Source: Bacillota bacterium
Lineage (GTDB): Bacteria; Bacillota; Clostridia; Lachnospirales; Lachnospiraceae
Assembly (NCBI GenBank): GCA_023435645.1
Contig: JAEYRK010000047.1
Span: forward strand, 1 to 64,000
Length of the DNA: 64,000 nucleotides
Direction of reading: 5' to 3'
A program made the translations under genes and the position numbers. The notes beneath the pieces were generated by a model that saw only the letters and a list, made by a program, of their open reading frames with translations, was not told where the DNA came from and made no database searches. This document shows, piece after piece, positions 18,340 to 28,043 of the stretch (its first letter is position 1; each line of letters begins with the position of its first letter).

Positions 18340-19215
18340 TTATATCGTAAGACTGTCAATAAAGTATTTTGCTGCATCGGAAATCGGAATGTCGTTATTG
18401 TAGGCGGCTACCAGCATTCTGGAGGGAATCTCCTGAGTAGTCTGAAGCGTTGCCAGATTTCCCGGCTCCAGAATGCAGAAATCGGGGATAAAGGCAATTC
18501 CAAGCCCTATCCTTGCCAAATCAATCAAGAGGTCATTGCTGCTCAGCTCTATGGCTGGCACCAGATCCAGTGAATGCTCCAGGAAGAGATTATGCAGATA
18601 CATAGCAGTAGTCGTACGCTTCTCCAGCATAAGAATGGGATATTGCTGAAGCTCCTGCAGGGTAATCGGGTGATCAAACAAGGGATAGGCATCCTTATTT
18701 GCAATAAATACATCATGGAATTCCTTCACGGGGATGATCTGCATCATATTATTCAGTGCAGAATTCGGGGAGTTTGTTACAATGACATCCACTTCATTTC
18801 GTTCCAGAAGCTTCGCACATTGGAGGGAGGTTCCATTCGTCACCTTGATATGGATATTCGGGTACATATGATGAAACTGGTTGAGGTAGGGGACCAGGTA
18901 ATACCGGCATATGGTATCGCTGGCTCCGATTCTTAATTGAATACCACTCTTGGGATCTGCGCAGAGTTGATTCTCTCCCCGGCTAATCAGGTTAATGGCG
19001 GGTTCTATATGCTTTAGCAGCAGTTCACCCTCCTTGGTCAGGGCAACCCGCTTCGTGCTACGGATAAATAAGGTCTGATTCAGCCGCTTTTCCAGGGTTT
19101 TGATGGATTGACTAACGGCTGACTGGGAGATGAATAGGGTGTCGGCAGCATCGGAGAAGCTTAAGCTTTTTGCCACATGATAGAACACCTTATAGAGCTC
19201 ATAATTAATATCCAT
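18340..19215 (-). CDS. LysR family transcriptional regulator
   Basis: 291 residues with an N-terminal winged helix-turn-helix (FSDAADTLFISQSAVSQSIK, residues ~19-38) and a substrate-binding-like effector domain (~90-291). It resembles CysB/CysL-type regulators in layout; the ligand cannot be named. It is divergent from purL across a 187-base gap that contains a perfect palindrome, a plausible LysR site. Whether it regulates purL is not known. Confidence 0.9.
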   Translation of the reverse strand: MDINYELYKVFYHVAKSLSFSDAADTLFISQSAVSQSIKTLEKRLNQTLFIRSTKRVALTKEGELLLKHIEPAINLISRGENQLCADPKSGIQLRIGASDTICRYYLVPYLNQFHHMYPNIHIKVTNGTSLQCAKLLERNEVDVIVTNSPNSALNNMMQIIPVKEFHDVFIANKDAYPLFDHPITLQELQQYPILMLEKRTTTAMYLHNLFLEHSLDLVPAIELSSNDLLIDLARIGLGIAFIPDFCILEPGNLATLQTTQEIPSRMLVAAYNNDIPISDAAKYFIDSLTI

Positions 19216-19283
19216 AATCTACCTCCATATACTATTTTATTAGCTGTAGCGGTAAACTTCCCGCTGTGCAGGCGGCAGGAATA

Positions 19284-19300
19284 TATTAGACAGTCTAATA
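19284..19300. promoter_or_regulatory. Perfect palindrome in the lysR-purL divergent region
   Basis: TATTAGAC, one central base, GTCTAATA: 8-base perfect arms. It lies 23 bases upstream of the purL -35 box and 69 bases upstream of the lysR start. Candidate operator for the LysR protein (T-N11-A type) or another dimeric regulator. Confidence 0.55.
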
Positions 19301-19322
19301 AAATGATTTACATATATTAATT

Positions 19323-19350
19323 TTGATTATAAGACATGTTATGTTATAAT
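19323..19350 (+). promoter_or_regulatory. Promoter of purL
   Basis: TTGATT (19323-19328), 16-base spacer, TATAAT (19345-19350). The start codon chosen at 19403 leaves a ~45-base leader, too short for a purine riboswitch. Confidence 0.7.
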
Positions 19351-19402
19351 GCAAGAAAATGATAGGGAAAGCAGACCTTCCGATAAGATAAGGAGTATGA
19401 AT

Positions 19403-22400
19403 ATGAGCAGAGTCAGACGGATCTATGTGGAGAAAAAGATACCCTATGCTGTCAGGGCTAAGGAATTGAAAAACGAACTCAGAAGCTATCTGGGGATAAA
19501 GGGCCTTCAAGCAGTGAGGGTTCTCATTCGTTATGATATAGAGAATCTAAGTGAAGAGACCTATAAGAGAGCACTTGGTACTGTATTCTCAGAGCCGCCG
19601 GTAGATATTCTGATGGAAGAGAGCTTTCCTACGGAGTCCGCAGATAAGGTGTTCTCCGTGGAATACCTGCCCGGACAGTTTGATCAGAGGGCAGATTCAG
19701 CAGAGCAGTGCGTGAAGCTCCTAAATGAATCTGAAACTCCGGTCATCCGTTCTGCCACTACCTACATCCTCTCCGGCGATCTGTCGGAGGAGGAATTCGA
19801 GAGAATTAAAGCCTATTGCATTAATCCGGTGGACTCCAGAGAAACTGACGAAGTGAAGCCGATGACCCTGGTGACTGAATATGAGGAGCCGGAGGATGTA
19901 GCAATCCTAAATGGCTTCAGGGTCATGGGCAGTGAGGAGCTTTTTCAGCTTTATAGCTCTTTGAATCTAGCAATGACCTTCGAGGACTTTCAACATATTC
20001 AGAATTATTTCTCTGGAGAGGAGAAACGGGAGCCGTCCATGACGGAGCTTCGTGTCCTGGATACCTATTGGTCCGATCATTGCCGCCATACTACCTTTTT
20101 AACTGAACTGAAGGATATCCGTATTGAAGAGGGGTATTATGCCGAACCGATTAGGGCTGCGTTTCAAAGCTATCTGAAGGAGAGGGAAAAACTATATCAG
20201 GGCAGAGAGGACAAATACATCTCCCTGATGGATATCGCACTTCTGGCCATGAAGAAACTAAGAGCGGAGGGTAAGCTGGAGGATTTGGAGGTCTCCGATG
20301 AGATCAATGCCTGCTCCATCATTGTTCCGGTAGAAATAGATGGTAAGACAGAGGAATGGTTGGTATTCTTTAAAAATGAAACCCACAATCATCCAACAGA
20401 GATAGAGCCCTTCGGCGGTGCAGCCACCTGTCTTGGTGGAGCAATCCGCGATCCTTTGTCCGGGAGGGGCTATGTCTATCAGGCAATGAGAGTGACCGGG
20501 GCAGCAGATCCTACGGTATCTGTAAAGGATACCCTGAAGGGTAAGCTTGCCCAGAGAAAGATCTGTACCGGGGCGGCAGCAGGGTATTCTTCCTACGGTA
20601 ATCAGATTGGTTTGGCAACAGGTCTTGTAGATGAGCTATATCACCCGGGTTATGTGGCGAAGAGACTGGAGATTGGTGCGGTACTGGGCGCTGCTCCCAG
20701 AAGGAACGTCATCCGGGAAAATGCAGATCCGGGAGATATCATTATCCTGCTCGGTGGAAGAACAGGAAGAGATGGACTGGGTGGAGCTACCGGCTCCTCG
20801 AAAATCCATACCACAGAATCCATTGAAACCTGTGGTGCGGAGGTTCAAAAGGGCAATGCTCCCACAGAACGAAAGCTTCAACGGCTGTTCCGGAGGGAAG
20901 AGGTTAGCCGTTTAATTAAGAAATGTAATGACTTTGGGGCGGGCGGTGTATCCGTGGCAATCGGTGAGCTGGCCGCAGGCCTCCACATCAATCTGGACCA
21001 GGTTCCGAAGAAATATGCGGGGCTGGACGGAACAGAGCTGGCGATTTCTGAATCCCAGGAGAGAATGGCAGTTGTAGTAGACCCCAAGGATGTCGATATA
21101 ATGTTGGCCTTCGCAGGTGAGGAGAACCTGGAGGCAGTGGTAGTAGCAGAGGTTACGAAGGAGCCCAGGCTTGTGATGGAATGGAGGGGCAGGGAGATTG
21201 TTAATCTGACCAGGGCCTTCCTTGATACGAACGGTGCCCATCAGAAAGCTTCTGCCACGATACAAATTCCTGCTAAGGAAGAAAATTACCTGAGAAAGGG
21301 AGCCGCAGGCTTACCGGAGGAGAAGATAGGCCTGAAGGACAAATGGCTGAAAAATCTTTCGGTCTTAAATGTATGCTCCAAGAAGGGTTTGGTTGAGATG
21401 TTTGATAGCTCCATCGGTGCTGCGACAGTAACCATGCCCTATGGAGGGAAATATCAGCTATCTCCAATCCAGACCATGGTTGCGAAGCTTCCGGTCCTAA
21501 ACGGAGCTTGTGATACAGTATCCATGATGAGTTATGGCTTTGATCCCTATCTCTCCAGCTGGTCCCCATTCCATGGCTCCGCTTACGCTGTATTATCTTC
21601 TGTTGCAAAGATTGTTGCAGCAGGCGGTGATCATAGGAAGATAAGGTTTACCTTCCAGGAATTCTTCCGCAGATTGGGAAAGGATCCGAAGCGCTGGGGA
21701 GAGCCGCTGGTAGCTCTGTTAGGAGCTTATGATGCTCAGCTTAAGCTGGGACTTCCTTCGATTGGCGGCAAGGACAGTATGTCCGGAACCTTCAATGATA
21801 TTGATGTTCCGCCGACTCTGGTTTCCTTTGCAGTGGATATGGCAAAGGCAGGAGATATCGTAACCACTGAGCTGAAGCAGGCTGGTAATGTTCTGGTGGA
21901 ATTTAAGATCAGGAGAGATGCTTATGATTTGCCGGATTATGAACAGGCCGGTTCCCTATACAATAGAATAACCAGCCTGATGAAGGATGGAAGAATCGCC
22001 TCTGCCTTTGCGGTTGGTTTTGGCGGTACTGCGGAAGCAGTCAGTAAGATGGCCTTTGGCAATAAGCTTGGGGTGCAGCTCTCTGACAGTCTGACGGAGC
22101 AGGAGCTGTTCCTGCCGGGTTACGGTAATCTGGTGGCTGAGCTGACAGAAGAGAATTGGAAGCAATTGAGAGAAGAAAGTCGAAAGGGAGAAGGGTTAGA
22201 GCTATGTTACATCGGAACAATCACACAGGAATCATCCCTTCGCTATCAGAATACGGTCATAGATCTGGAGGAGGCACTTGCTTCCTGGACCGGTACTCTG
22301 GAGAAGATTTATCCGACAAGACCTCTGACGGAGGAGGCTAAGTTTGAGACAAAGCTTTATGACGAGAAGAAGATTTATACCGCAAGGAATAAGGTGGCAA

Positions 22401-23197
22401 AGCCGAAGGTATTCATCCCCGTATTCCCCGGTACCAATTGTGAATATGATACATTTAAGGCATTTCAGGATGCCGGTGCAGACATTCATTCAATAGTTTT
22501 CCAAAATTTGACGGCCGAGAACATACGGGAATCTGTGGAGGCCTTTGCAGGGGGCATTAGGGGGGCACAGATTCTCATGTTCGTCGGTGGATTTTCCGCC
22601 GGAGATGAGCCCGATGGTTCTGGTAAGTTTATAGCAACAACCTTTCGTAATGAGAGGATTAAGGAAGCAGTCAGTGATTTATTAAATCATAGGGATGGTC
22701 TTGCTCTGGGCATCTGTAATGGCTTCCAGGCATTGATTAAGCTGGGTCTCGTGCCCTATGGCAAAATCACTTCTCAGAAGGAGGATTCTCCGACCCTGAT
22801 TACAAATAGTATCGGTCGCCATGTCTCTAAGGCAGTCTATACGAAGGTGGTATCAAATAAATCACCCTGGCTAAGGAAGGCAGAGCTTGGTGGTGTCTAT
22901 ACCATACCGACCTCCCACGGGGAGGGCCGCTTCGTCGCCAGCGAGGAATGGATCAAGAAGCTGTATGAGAATGGTCAGGTTGCAACTCAGTATGTGGATC
23001 TGTCGGGTAATCCGACGATGGACCCGGATTATAATCCCAATGGATCCTATGATGCCATTGAAGGAATTACCAGCCCGGATGGCAGGGTGCTTGGTAAGAT
23101 GACCCATTCGGAACGAATTGGTACCCATGTGGCAATCAATGTCACAGGAAACCAGAACCAGCGAATCTTTGAATCCGGAGTATCCTACTTCAGATAA
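19403..23197 (+). CDS. purL: Phosphoribosylformylglycinamidine synthase, single-chain
   Basis: About 1264 residues. It catalyses the ATP- and glutamine-dependent conversion of FGAR to FGAM in purine synthesis. I choose ATG 19403 because AAGGAG lies 7 bases upstream; an earlier ATG (19349) overlaps the -10 box. FGAM-synthase core motifs include DTYWSDHCRHTTF (~residues 227-239) and NETHNHPTEIEPFGGAATC. The C-terminal glutaminase domain has PVFPGTNCEYDT, the nucleophile Cys in LGICNGFQALIK, and HGEGRF. This is the large one-protein form, as in proteobacteria and many Clostridia, instead of PurS/PurQ/PurL. No other pur gene is nearby. Confidence 0.96.
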   Translation: MSRVRRIYVEKKIPYAVRAKELKNELRSYLGIKGLQAVRVLIRYDIENLSEETYKRALGTVFSEPPVDILMEESFPTESADKVFSVEYLPGQFDQRADSAEQCVKLLNESETPVIRSATTYILSGDLSEEEFERIKAYCINPVDSRETDEVKPMTLVTEYEEPEDVAILNGFRVMGSEELFQLYSSLNLAMTFEDFQHIQNYFSGEEKREPSMTELRVLDTYWSDHCRHTTFLTELKDIRIEEGYYAEPIRAAFQSYLKEREKLYQGREDKYISLMDIALLAMKKLRAEGKLEDLEVSDEINACSIIVPVEIDGKTEEWLVFFKNETHNHPTEIEPFGGAATCLGGAIRDPLSGRGYVYQAMRVTGAADPTVSVKDTLKGKLAQRKICTGAAAGYSSYGNQIGLATGLVDELYHPGYVAKRLEIGAVLGAAPRRNVIRENADPGDIIILLGGRTGRDGLGGATGSSKIHTTESIETCGAEVQKGNAPTERKLQRLFRREEVSRLIKKCNDFGAGGVSVAIGELAAGLHINLDQVPKKYAGLDGTELAISESQERMAVVVDPKDVDIMLAFAGEENLEAVVVAEVTKEPRLVMEWRGREIVNLTRAFLDTNGAHQKASATIQIPAKEENYLRKGAAGLPEEKIGLKDKWLKNLSVLNVCSKKGLVEMFDSSIGAATVTMPYGGKYQLSPIQTMVAKLPVLNGACDTVSMMSYGFDPYLSSWSPFHGSAYAVLSSVAKIVAAGGDHRKIRFTFQEFFRRLGKDPKRWGEPLVALLGAYDAQLKLGLPSIGGKDSMSGTFNDIDVPPTLVSFAVDMAKAGDIVTTELKQAGNVLVEFKIRRDAYDLPDYEQAGSLYNRITSLMKDGRIASAFAVGFGGTAEAVSKMAFGNKLGVQLSDSLTEQELFLPGYGNLVAELTEENWKQLREESRKGEGLELCYIGTITQESSLRYQNTVIDLEEALASWTGTLEKIYPTRPLTEEAKFETKLYDEKKIYTARNKVAKPKVFIPVFPGTNCEYDTFKAFQDAGADIHSIVFQNLTAENIRESVEAFAGGIRGAQILMFVGGFSAGDEPDGSGKFIATTFRNERIKEAVSDLLNHRDGLALGICNGFQALIKLGLVPYGKITSQKEDSPTLITNSIGRHVSKAVYTKVVSNKSPWLRKAELGGVYTIPTSHGEGRFVASEEWIKKLYENGQVATQYVDLSGNPTMDPDYNPNGSYDAIEGITSPDGRVLGKMTHSERIGTHVAINVTGNQNQRIFESGVSYFR

Positions 23198-23279
23198 TTT
23201 GCTATCGTTCATCAGACATCCTTCTTAAAGTAAAAAATGCGAAAACAGCTTCATGGCAAGCATGATATATGTAGTTCAG

Positions 23280-23316
23280 ATAGCCCTAAATCGATGGATA
23301 TTGGTTTGGGGCTATT
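23280..23316 (+). terminator. Possible terminator after purL
   Basis: An 11-base stem (23280-23290 with 23305-23315, one G-U pair) with a 14-base loop. The T-run that should follow is poor, so this is tentative. Confidence 0.45.
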
Positions 23317-23440
23317 TAAATGCTTTACATTTTCATAGGAGCAAAGAAATAGTTTGAAGTGGTTTGGGTATGCTATCAATATCAGGATGTCTTGTTAAGC
23401 CTAAAATATGAATAAGATTTTTTGGGAGAATGGAGGTTGT

Positions 23441-24379
23441 ATGAAAAAAGGTTATAAGAAAAATAAAATAGTAATCTTGATAATTATCTTGTTATCGCTC
23501 TCTCTTTATGCCTGTGGGACAAAGAAAGAACAAAACAATCAAGAAGGGAAGGAACAGACCCAAAACAATCCTCAGAAGCAGGAACAGGGTACTACTCCGG
23601 CTGGAGATAATACGACAGGAAAGAATCAGGGGAATGAAACGGAGGTTACGATCAGTGAACAGGTATTATATGATGAGGGTGGCCTTAAAATAACGGCTAC
23701 TTCCCTGGCAATGAATGAATTTCTTGGACCGGAAATTAAGGTGATGATTGAGAACAATACGACGAAGGATTTGACGGTTCAGGCCAGGGAGGTATCCATA
23801 AACGATCTGATGATAGAGCCGACCTTTTCCAGTGACGTCGCAGTAGGAAAGAAAGCAAATGATTCTATTTCGTTTTTTAAGGAGGATTTGGAGAGAAATG
23901 GTATAGATAAAATAGCCAAGATTGAGCTACGGCTAAACATTTTTACCACAGAAACCTTTGATACCATTGCTGTGACAGAGCCAATCATAATCAATACATC
24001 CGCTAAGGATACCTATGTACAGACCTATGATGACAGCGGAAATGTGATTTACGAGAAGGATGGAATTAGAATTGTTGATAAAGGACTTAATACGGATGCT
24101 TTTTTTGGACCGGAGATCAGAGTATATATAGAGAATAATACAGCGAAGACAGTCACAGTACAGGCACAGAATGTATCGGTAAATGGTTTTATGGTAGAGC
24201 CCATCTTTTCAAGTGATATCGCTCCCGGGAAGAAGACGAATGATGGAATTACCTTTATTGATCTGGAGGAGAATGGAATAGAAAAGATTGAGGATGTGGA
24301 GCTGAGCTTCATGATCTTTGATGCGAAAACACTTGATACCATGGCTGAATCAGATCCCATCAAGCTCAAGTATAAATAA
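23441..24379 (+). CDS. Lipoprotein with a duplicated Ig-like domain
   Basis: About 312 residues, started at ATG 23441 because GGAGG is 4 bases upstream. A signal peptide ends in the lipobox LSLYAC, followed by a Glu/Gln/Asn-rich linker (~residues 25-65) of the kind that spans the wall. Two tandem copies of a ~110-residue domain follow, each with the landmarks FLGPEI or FFGPEI, ENNT, VxPxFSSD and a closing F-DTxA segment. The layout resembles DUF4352/telokin-like lipoproteins; the role is unknown. It is alone between purL and the GNAT gene. Confidence 0.8.
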   Translation: MKKGYKKNKIVILIIILLSLSLYACGTKKEQNNQEGKEQTQNNPQKQEQGTTPAGDNTTGKNQGNETEVTISEQVLYDEGGLKITATSLAMNEFLGPEIKVMIENNTTKDLTVQAREVSINDLMIEPTFSSDVAVGKKANDSISFFKEDLERNGIDKIAKIELRLNIFTTETFDTIAVTEPIIINTSAKDTYVQTYDDSGNVIYEKDGIRIVDKGLNTDAFFGPEIRVYIENNTAKTVTVQAQNVSVNGFMVEPIFSSDIAPGKKTNDGITFIDLEENGIEKIEDVELSFMIFDAKTLDTMAESDPIKLKYK

Positions 24380-24514
24380 GCGCAAGTGCGTTTTAAGCTT
24401 ATTACAATCAATAGAGAAGTACAATACAGCTACATGAGCAATAGCTTTGTAGGGGAACTTCCAGAGAGTAGCTTCGAAAAATTAGCTTCGTAAGAGAACT
24501 TCGTAAGAGCAGCT

Positions 24515-24578
24515 ACAGGGGCTGTTTCATTATAGTCATGTTTTTTTTATGCTATCTTGAAACAGCTCCTGTATTTCT
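24515..24578 (+). terminator. Large hairpin, probable terminator
   Basis: A 15-base stem with one G-U pair (24515-24529 with 24558-24572), continued inside by a short ATAG/CTAT helix around an 8-T loop, followed by ATTTCTT. Just upstream, TTCGTAAGAG is repeated (24487 and 24500). It is 136 bases after the lipoprotein stop. Confidence 0.6.
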
Positions 24579-24869
24579 TATATACAGCCATACAATTACA
24601 ACTCCCGTGTATGAGCCAAAGTAAATTCAAATATTCCTTCCCCATGACAAAAAGGGACAAGCTTATCACGATTCCCAGGTTGATTTCTCTTCCAGAATAT
24701 AATAAATTATTTGAAAAGCAATAAAAACATAAATTTCGGCGGTGGAACTTAAATTCAGTAGTCCCAGTGAAAATTATCAGTTATAATAGGGATGGATTGC
24801 TACTACAGGTAAATACATAGTTGAAAGAAATGAAGGAATACATGACGGATAAAGGTAGGGAGGATATGG
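24579..24869. other. Intergenic gap before the GNAT gene
   Basis: About 290 bases without a gene. A -10-like TATAAT is at 24782-24787 without a convincing -35. Nothing else recognised. Confidence 0.45.
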
Positions 24870-25646
24870 ATGCTGGAGCTGTTTGGAGAAGATAGGCTAT
24901 GTGTGAAGAAGCTATGTGAAGGGAGGGAGGAAGAGGTTACCCTGATTACTGCAGTTGAGGGCAGGATGGGGAGGCTTTGGGTGGATCATAAGGAGAAGCC
25001 CGGCTGTGCCCTTGCAATAACAGGGGATTTTTGCTACCTGTTGGGACCGTATCATCCGAAGGCCAAGACAGAGATCCTACGAATTATTACTGAATTATGC
25101 TCAGGAAAGATTATTCAAGCAGAGGAACAGTGGGAGCCCGTTCTGTCGGACCTGGAGAGAAGCTTTCCGGACCGCTTCAGAAGCTATAGCCGTTATGCCC
25201 TAGAGGGAAGGATGGACTGGTTTGATCTTGCCCTGTTAAGAGAAAATGTTGCACAGGTGGAAGAGAGCTACCCTATCGTCAGAATGAATCAGGAGATATA
25301 TCACATGACCTTCGAACAGGCATGGACGCAGGACTTTTGCTCTAACTTTACCTCAATGCAGGATTTTATAGATCATGGAATCGGATATGTTATTTTGAAG
25401 GAGGGAGAAATAATAGCCGGTGCCTCCTCCTACACCTATTGTGAAGGAAAGATAGAGATTAATATTGAGACGAAGACTGAGTACCGCAGAATGGGCTTAG
25501 CCAAGGCATGCGCCTCCAAGCTGATCTTGGAATGTCTGGAACGCAAGATATATCCCCGATGGGATGCTGCAAATATTGCCTCGGTCGCCCTGGCTGAGAA
25601 ATTAGGTTACCGTTTTGTCAGAGAATATGGGGTTTATAGTATTTAA
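24870..25646 (+). CDS. GNAT family N-acetyltransferase
   Basis: 258 residues. The C-terminal ~120 residues form the GNAT core, with the acetyl-CoA loop seen as TEYRRMGLAKACASKL (R-x-x-G-x-A pattern) and the closing DAANIASVALAEKLGYRF. The N-terminal half, including DRFRSYSRYALEG, fits the Firmicutes GNAT_acetyltran family (ZmaA-like/YkwB-like proteins, substrates unknown). GGGAGG precedes the ATG by 6 bases. It is probably co-transcribed with the M42 peptidase gene 65 bases downstream. Confidence 0.85.
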   Translation: MLELFGEDRLCVKKLCEGREEEVTLITAVEGRMGRLWVDHKEKPGCALAITGDFCYLLGPYHPKAKTEILRIITELCSGKIIQAEEQWEPVLSDLERSFPDRFRSYSRYALEGRMDWFDLALLRENVAQVEESYPIVRMNQEIYHMTFEQAWTQDFCSNFTSMQDFIDHGIGYVILKEGEIIAGASSYTYCEGKIEINIETKTEYRRMGLAKACASKLILECLERKIYPRWDAANIASVALAEKLGYRFVREYGVYSI

Positions 25647-25711
25647 GCGAATTCATTATCCATAAGCCAAATAGAGCAAAATGGTTTGAGGATTGAAGAA
25701 GGGAGAAATGA

Positions 25712-26734
25712 ATGAACACAATCGATTATATCATTAAGACAATTGAAACCCTGGTAAATATCCCAAGCCCCTCCGGATTTACGAAGGAGGTCATGGCATT
25801 TGTTCAGTCCGAGGCAGAAGGTTTCGGCTATTCCTGTAAATCCAGTCGAAGGGGTGGACTGATTATTTCTGTGAAGGGACAGGAGGAGACTACTCTGGGG
25901 CTATCCGCCCATGTGGATACTCTGGGTGCCATGGTGCGTTCCATTGATAGGGATGGTACATTAAAGTTTACCCTAATCGGAGGGTATACGATTCACAGCA
26001 TTGAAGGAAGCTACTGCAGTATTCATACAAGGGATGGCAGAGTATATACCGGTACGATCCTGATCAAAAGTCATTCCATCCATAGCTTCGATGATGCGAA
26101 AACCATAGAACGGTCGGACAGGAATATGCTCATTCGCTTGGACGAGACCGTAGGTAGCAGGGAGGAGGTACTGGAGCTGGGGATTGATAGCGGTGATTAT
26201 ATCAGCTTCGATGCCAAATTCCAATATACAGAGAAGGGCTTCATCAAATCCAGACATCTGGATGATAAGGCATCCGTTGCCGTGTTGCTTGGACTGCTGA
26301 AGGAGATGTCCGAAACAGGACAGCTGCCAAAGAAGAGCCTTAAGCTTCTGATCAGCAATTATGAAGAGGTCGGGTTTGGTGCCAGCTGGGTACCGGAGGA
26401 GATCACAGAATTTTTAGCAGTGGATATGGGTGTGATCGGCGATGACCTGAATGGTTCCGAATATAAGGTGTCCATATGTGCGAAGGATTCCTCCGGCCCT
26501 TATGACTATGAGATAACCAGCCGATTGATCTCCCTAGCCAAGGAAAATGGCATTGATTATGTCGTAGATATCTTTCCCCATTATGCGTCTGATGTTTCCT
26601 CTGCACTCCACGGCGGAAATGACATCTGTGGAGCTCTGATCGGACCAGGAGTTCATGCCTCCCATGGAATGGAGAGAACTCACAGGAGGGGTCTGGAGAA
26701 TACGCTTAAGCTACTGAAGGCATATATTCTATAG
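25712..26734 (+). CDS. M42 family metallopeptidase (aminopeptidase)
   Basis: 340 residues. The M42 dinuclear-metal ligands are visible: AHVDTLG (His, Asp), RHLDDKAS (Asp), NYEEVGFGA (catalytic and bridging Glu), AVDMG (Asp) and HASHGMER (His). Members are tetrahedral or dodecameric cytosolic aminopeptidases (TET/PepA/YsdC type), sometimes labelled glucanases. Length is typical. It is followed by its own terminator. Confidence 0.93.
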   Translation: MNTIDYIIKTIETLVNIPSPSGFTKEVMAFVQSEAEGFGYSCKSSRRGGLIISVKGQEETTLGLSAHVDTLGAMVRSIDRDGTLKFTLIGGYTIHSIEGSYCSIHTRDGRVYTGTILIKSHSIHSFDDAKTIERSDRNMLIRLDETVGSREEVLELGIDSGDYISFDAKFQYTEKGFIKSRHLDDKASVAVLLGLLKEMSETGQLPKKSLKLLISNYEEVGFGASWVPEEITEFLAVDMGVIGDDLNGSEYKVSICAKDSSGPYDYEITSRLISLAKENGIDYVVDIFPHYASDVSSALHGGNDICGALIGPGVHASHGMERTHRRGLENTLKLLKAYIL

Positions 26735-26801
26735 TGCTGGCATACTTAAGTATGGAAGGGGAGCTATGATATTCCAGCAGTGAAAGATGATTGAATAAGA
26801 G

Positions 26802-26861
26802 GCTATCCCAAGGATGTGCTCGCTCCGGTATGATGGAGTGAAACCCTGGGATAGCTTTTTT
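26802..26861 (+). terminator. Intrinsic terminator after the M42 gene
   Basis: GCTATCCCA (26802-26810) pairs with TGGGATAGC (26847-26855) around a 36-base loop, followed by six T. Confidence 0.8.
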
Positions 26862-26968
26862 ATCATGGGGAAAAAGAGAGGTATACCCTAAGGGTTCGTC
26901 AAGATACTTATATCATAAGTTATATTGGAATATGCAATACTTTAAAAAAATATTTACTTTATTATAAT

Positions 26969-27004
26969 ATATACCTTGACAGGCGAGGTATATTATGATA
27001 TTTT
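26969..27004 (+). promoter_or_regulatory. PadR-type operator overlapping the padR promoter
   Basis: ATATACCT (26969-26976), 9 bases, AGGTATAT (26986-26993): perfect arms. TTGACA at 26976-26981 lies inside; a 17-base spacer leads to TATTTT (26999-27004). A dimer bound here would cover the -35 box, as expected for autorepression. Confidence 0.65.
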
Positions 27005-27044
27005 GTATTTGTTGGAATAATTTACATGCAAAGGAGATGATACA

Positions 27045-27389
27045 TTGTCAATTGCTTCGGATTTGATCAGAGGACATACGGATACGATAATTCTTGCCCA
27101 ATTGATCGCGGGAGACAGCTATGGTTATGAAATAAATAAGGCAATACAACTGAAGACGGGCGGAAGATATGAGCTTAAGGAAGCAACCCTGTATTCGGCC
27201 TTTCGAAGGCTGGAGGAAGCAGGGTATATTCTCTCCTATTGGGGGGATGAGACAACCGGGGCACGGAGAAGATATTACAGGATTACGGAAGCGGGTAAGG
27301 ATACCTATTTACAGCTTATGAGGGATTGGAAGAGTGCTAAGGCAATGATTGATAGTTTAATTGAATCGGAGGTAGGGAAGAATGGATGA
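27045..27389 (+). CDS. PadR family transcriptional regulator
   Basis: 114 residues, TTG start with AAGGAG 8 bases upstream. The PadR winged helix is clear: IILAQLIAGDSYGYEINKAI, then LKEATLYSAFRRLEEAGYI (recognition helix) and the wing RRRYYRITEAGKD. This is the short, PadR-s1 type. It overlaps the next gene by 8 bases. In Firmicutes such triplets of PadR, a DUF1700-like membrane protein and a DUF4097 protein respond to envelope stress; the signal here is unknown. Confidence 0.93.
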   Translation: MSIASDLIRGHTDTIILAQLIAGDSYGYEINKAIQLKTGGRYELKEATLYSAFRRLEEAGYILSYWGDETTGARRRYYRITEAGKDTYLQLMRDWKSAKAMIDSLIESEVGKNG

Positions 27390-28032
27390 TAAGCTTCGCA
27401 GGTATATTGATGGTCTGTTTCAGGATGTACCGCAGACGAAAAATGTCGTAGAGTTAAAGGAAGAGATGCTTCAGAACCTGATAGAGAAATATATGGATCT
27501 GATCAATGAAGGGAAGGGTGAGGAAGCTGCCTTTAATATCGCTGTAGCCGGCATTGGTGATATCAATGAATTGGTGAATGATATGAACAAGACTAAGAAC
27601 ACAGCTGATATGGCTGCTCATAAGCAGAAAGCCGCAATGCTGACTTCGGTTGCAGTAATGCTCTACATCCTGTCCATTGTACCCATTTTAATTTTCCTAG
27701 GAAATCCTTTTTATTTCCTTAACGGTGTCATTGGATTTATTGTTATGATTACCTTCGCTACCGGGATCCTGATATATAATGGTATGACGAAGCCTAATTA
27801 TGAGATGGTGGAGGATACTATGGTGGAGGAATTCAAGGCTTGGAAAACGAACAGGGCGAATAGGAGATCCACCAGGATGTCCGTTTCTGTAGCACTATGG
27901 AGCATGATACTGGCCTTATATTTTATCATCAGCTTCTCAAGCTATGCCTGGCATATCACCTGGGTTATCTTTGTAATCGGTGTAGCAATTGAAGCTTTAA
28001 TTAATATTTTTACATCAATAAAAAAGGGATGA
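27382..28032 (+). CDS. Permease-prefix/DUF1700-like membrane protein
   Basis: 216 residues. An N-terminal soluble helical domain of ~70 residues (DKLRRYIDGLF ... AAFNIAVAGIGDINELV) matches the permease prefix domain found in DUF1700-like proteins. Four hydrophobic helices follow, at roughly residues 90-108, 112-132, 170-188 and 192-210. Its start overlaps the padR stop by 8 bases, so the two are coupled. Such proteins usually accompany PadR and DUF4097 proteins. Confidence 0.8.
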   Translation: MDDKLRRYIDGLFQDVPQTKNVVELKEEMLQNLIEKYMDLINEGKGEEAAFNIAVAGIGDINELVNDMNKTKNTADMAAHKQKAAMLTSVAVMLYILSIVPILIFLGNPFYFLNGVIGFIVMITFATGILIYNGMTKPNYEMVEDTMVEEFKAWKTNRANRRSTRMSVSVALWSMILALYFIISFSSYAWHITWVIFVIGVAIEALINIFTSIKKG

Positions 28033-28043
28033 TATAGGGTAAA

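Noticed and set aside
20912..21608. Antisense ORFs of 111-117 codons within purL
   Set aside because: Lie fully inside a conserved gene on the other strand; no independent signals.
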